DNA of 14,709 nt from Thermohalobaculum sp038528605 (GTDB lineage: Bacteria > Pseudomonadota > Alphaproteobacteria > Rhodobacterales > Rhodobacteraceae). The stretch spans positions 1-14,709 of the forward strand of contig JBCBEP010000083.1 of NCBI GenBank assembly GCA_038528605.1, read 5' to 3'. The notes beneath the pieces are model-generated. The model was given only the letters and a program-made list of their open reading frames with translations. It was not told the DNA's origin and ran no database searches. Of this stretch, positions 12,089 through 14,709 are shown one piece after another. How positions within the stretch are numbered: the stretch's first letter is position 1; every line of letters begins with the position of its first letter. A program made the translations under genes and the position numbers.

Positions 12089-14709
12089 ATGGCACTCTTC
12101 TGGGGCGAAGGCGCATCTGCCAGCGGCGCTGCCGAGGACGAACGGCGGGGACGCCGCGGCCGGCAACGCGAGCGAAGCGCTGGCCGCGCAAAGCCCGACC
12201 GCGCCACCGCTGCCGCGACACCCGCCGCGCGCCGCGCCGAGCACCCGGCAATGGTGTGGCTTTCCGCCGCCGCCGCGCGCATTGCCGGCCTCGGCGCGCT
12301 CGCCCTGGCCCTCATCCTTGGTGCCGCCCTCATCAGCTACGATGCCGCCGACCCGAGCCTCCTGACGGCCACGGGCCGCGCGCCTTCCAACTGGCTGGGC
12401 GCGCCCGGGGCGATGCTGGCAGATCCGCTGGTGCAGGGCTTGGGCCTCGCGGCCTGGGGACTTGTCGGGCTCTTCGGCGTCTGGGGCTGGCGCCTGGCGC
12501 TCGCGCGCGGGGACGAGCGGTTCTGGGGCCGCCTCGTCACCATGCCGCCCGCCATCGGCGCCGCCGCCGTCTTCGCCGCCCTCAACGCGCCGTGGGAGAG
12601 CTGGCCGGTGGGCGCAGGGCTCGGCGGCGTGCTGGGGGACCGGGGAGCAGCGGCCCTCCTCCACTCCATCCCACTCCCCGCGGCGGAGGCCTTCCCCTGG
12701 CTGGCCGGCGGTTCGGCAGCCGCGACGCTCCTCCTCGGCGCCCTCGCCCTCGGCGTCTCCCTCCGCGAAGCCAAGGCCACCGCCGCCTGGATGCTCCGCT
12801 CCCTCACCGGCGTGGGCCTGGAAGCAGCGCGCGGCGCGGCGAGCGGCGTGAGCGGCCTGCGCGAGCGGATGAACGCCGAGCCTGAGGATCCCCGCCCCCG
12901 CTCCGAACGTCTCGGCCCCGCCCGCCCCACCGGCCGTGCCCGCCGTGTGGCAGATGCCGGCACGCTCAACCACAGCATCGAGGCCGCTCGGGCAGACCGC
13001 GCGGAGGAGATGATCGACACGGCGGAAGGCGCGGAGACAATTGCCGACGCTGCTGCTGACGCTCTGTCCACCCGCCGCAGCATGACCGAGCGGCTCGCCG
13101 GTCTGGGCTCCGGCATCGGCGCCGTTCTGGCGCGCAAAGGCACCGATCAGGCGGACGAGCCGCTCCTCGACGCGGCACCCTCAGCCGCGGACGAAACGGT
13201 GCAGCGCCCCCGCGGCCTGCGCGCCCTCCTCGGCAAGCGTGAACCGAGGCAACGCGCCGAGCCGCGGAGCGCCCCTGTCGCGAACCCAACCTATCCCGGC
13301 CGCGGGCCGGAACCCGTCCTCGCAGGCCTTGGGCCGAAGGCGGCGGGGATCGAGACCGGGCCTCGCCCGCAGGAGCTGGCCAGTACCATCCGCGCCCTCC
13401 GCGATGCACCGCCCGATAACGTATCGGGCTGGGACGGCGATACCGGCGTCGACGTCGATCACGGCTGGAACGCTGCGCCCGACGAGAACGCCGGCAAGAC
13501 ACCCGCCTTCTTCTCCCGCACCGGCGCTCCGGCTCCGATCAGCGACGACGAAACCGATGGGCCGATGCAACTGCCCGATCCCCAGGACGAGGGCTTCGAC
13601 GGGTTCGAAGACACAGACGAGCCGCCGGACGACGGCCCGGCGAACCCGCTTGCGTCCATCGCCCGCGCCGCGTCCTCCCGCCGCCAGCCGAAGCAGCAAC
13701 GCTCGCGTCGGGCGGAAGCCGAGGCGCAGCCCAGCCTCTTCGCCAGCGCCCCAGGCCACGAGCCCTACGAGGCGCCGGCCCTCGCGCTTCTCGCCAAGCC
13801 CGTGGCCATCGCCAAGCCGCAGCAGAGCCAGGCCGCCCTCGAGGAAAACGCACGGATGCTCGAGACCGTGCTCGAGGATTACGGCGTGCGCGGCGAGATC
13901 GTCGCAGTGAAGCCCGGCCCCGTCGTCACGCTCTACGAGCTGGAGCCAGCGCCCGGCCTCAAGGCCTCCCGCGTCATCGGCCTCGCGGACGACATTGCCC
14001 GCTCCATGTCCGCCCTTTCCGCGCGCATCGCCACCGTCCCGGGCCGCTCGGTCATCGGGATCGAGCTGCCGAACGTGCAGCGCGAGAAGGTGTGGCTGCG
14101 CGAGACGCTGGAATCGCGCCCTTACGGCGACGCGCGCTACCCGCTGGCCCTCGCCCTCGGCAAGGACATCGAGGGCGAACCGGTCATCGCCAACCTCGCC
14201 AAGATGCCCCACCTGCTCATCGCGGGCACCACCGGCTCGGGCAAGTCGGTCGCCATCAACACCATGATCCTGTCGCTGCTCTACCGGCTGAGCCCCGAGC
14301 AGTGCCGCGTGATCATGATCGACCCGAAGATGCTGGAGCTCAGCGTCTACGACAACATCCCCCACCTTCTCGCCCCCGTGGTGACCGACCCGAAGAAAGC
14401 CGTCGTCGCCCTCAAATGGGTGGTGGCCGAGATGGAGGAGCGCTACCGGCGGATGTCGAAGCTCGGTGTGCGCAACATCGACGGCTTCAACGCCCGTTGC
14501 CGCGACACCAAGGCCCGCGGCGAGATGTTCAGCCGCACGATCCAGACCGGCTTCGACCAGGCGACAGGCGAGCCGATCTACGAGACCCAGGAGTTCGAGC
14601 CTGAGGAGATGCCGCTCATCGTCGTCATCGTCGACGAGATGGCGGATCTCATGATGGTCGCCGGCAAGGAGATCGAGGCCTGCATCCAGCGCCTCGCCCA
14701 GATGGCGCG
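12089..14709 (+). CDS. ftsK: FtsK/SpoIIIE-family DNA translocase, 3' end beyond the window
   Basis: There is one uninterrupted frame of 873 codons from ATG 12089 (preceded by AAAGGGAA) to the window edge. The N-terminal domain has four membrane helices near residues 60-83, 116-138, 150-168 and 205-225, with the family motif SYDAADPS after the first. A long Pro/Ala/acidic linker runs from about 235 to 555. The motor follows: alpha domain from ALEENARMLETVLEDYGVRG, VKPGPVVTLYELEPAPG, then Walker A GTTGSGKS (713-720) and Walker B IVVIVDEMADL with Asp849-Glu850. FtsK sits at the division septum and pumps DNA toward dif for XerCD dimer resolution. By comparison with E. coli FtsK, roughly 170 residues, including the gamma DNA-reading domain, should lie past the edge. 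The first 50 residues are very basic (many Arg), which suits a cytoplasmic N-terminus. Met55 is a less likely alternative start. Confidence 0.97.
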   Translation, partial: MALFWGEGASASGAAEDERRGRRGRQRERSAGRAKPDRATAAATPAARRAEHPAMVWLSAAAARIAGLGALALALILGAALISYDAADPSLLTATGRAPSNWLGAPGAMLADPLVQGLGLAAWGLVGLFGVWGWRLALARGDERFWGRLVTMPPAIGAAAVFAALNAPWESWPVGAGLGGVLGDRGAAALLHSIPLPAAEAFPWLAGGSAAATLLLGALALGVSLREAKATAAWMLRSLTGVGLEAARGAASGVSGLRERMNAEPEDPRPRSERLGPARPTGRARRVADAGTLNHSIEAARADRAEEMIDTAEGAETIADAAADALSTRRSMTERLAGLGSGIGAVLARKGTDQADEPLLDAAPSAADETVQRPRGLRALLGKREPRQRAEPRSAPVANPTYPGRGPEPVLAGLGPKAAGIETGPRPQELASTIRALRDAPPDNVSGWDGDTGVDVDHGWNAAPDENAGKTPAFFSRTGAPAPISDDETDGPMQLPDPQDEGFDGFEDTDEPPDDGPANPLASIARAASSRRQPKQQRSRRAEAEAQPSLFASAPGHEPYEAPALALLAKPVAIAKPQQSQAALEENARMLETVLEDYGVRGEIVAVKPGPVVTLYELEPAPGLKASRVIGLADDIARSMSALSARIATVPGRSVIGIELPNVQREKVWLRETLESRPYGDARYPLALALGKDIEGEPVIANLAKMPHLLIAGTTGSGKSVAINTMILSLLYRLSPEQCRVIMIDPKMLELSVYDNIPHLLAPVVTDPKKAVVALKWVVAEMEERYRRMSKLGVRNIDGFNARCRDTKARGEMFSRTIQTGFDQATGEPIYETQEFEPEEMPLIVVIVDEMADLMMVAGKEIEACIQRLAQMA

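Noticed and set aside
10677..12251. A 524-codon open frame on the - strand opposite the aminotransferase
   Set aside because: It is an antisense shadow; the + strand has the PLP lysine and all aminotransferase motifs.

Overview
The window looks like chromosomal DNA from a high-GC alphaproteobacterium, most likely of the Rhodobacteraceae/Roseobacter type. The grounds are the GC-rich codon use, the tight operons, the C-terminal type of the RTX protein, the UbiH-like hydroxylase, and the DapC-like aminotransferase joined to ftsK. This assignment is inference from protein character, not from a search.

Layout. (1) 3-1442 (+) is the 3' part of a modular, acidic RTX/hemolysin-type calcium-binding protein that is probably exported by type I secretion. 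It ends at a strong hairpin with a UNCG-type loop. (2) 1604-5977 (-) is a tight five-gene block read leftwards: circularly permuted ATP-grasp protein, a 78-aa one-helix membrane protein, an alpha-E (DUF403) protein, a transglutaminase-like protease-fold protein and a six-helix membrane protein. The ATP-grasp/alpha-E/transglutaminase trio is a known conserved cluster thought to make or modify a peptide. The two membrane proteins are unusual company, and the Anbu proteasome-like peptidase often found with such clusters is not in the window. (3) 6193-6576 (+) is a small polytopic membrane protein divergent from that block. (4) 6860-8982 (-) is a coupled pair, a UbiH/Coq6-family FAD monooxygenase followed by a SAM methyltransferase. 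The monooxygenase gene carries a perfect in-frame 168-bp tandem duplication. (5) 9119-14709 (+) holds an amidase-signature hydrolase, then a 340-bp spacer with a G-quadruplex motif inside nested inverted repeats, then an aminotransferase and ftsK (cut by the window end), which are probably cotranscribed.

The points most worth checking are the exact tandem duplication inside the FAD monooxygenase, the translationally interlocked small membrane protein in the ATP-grasp/alpha-E operon, and the structured spacer before the aminotransferase-ftsK operon. I saw no tRNA, rRNA, CRISPR array, transposase or phage gene.
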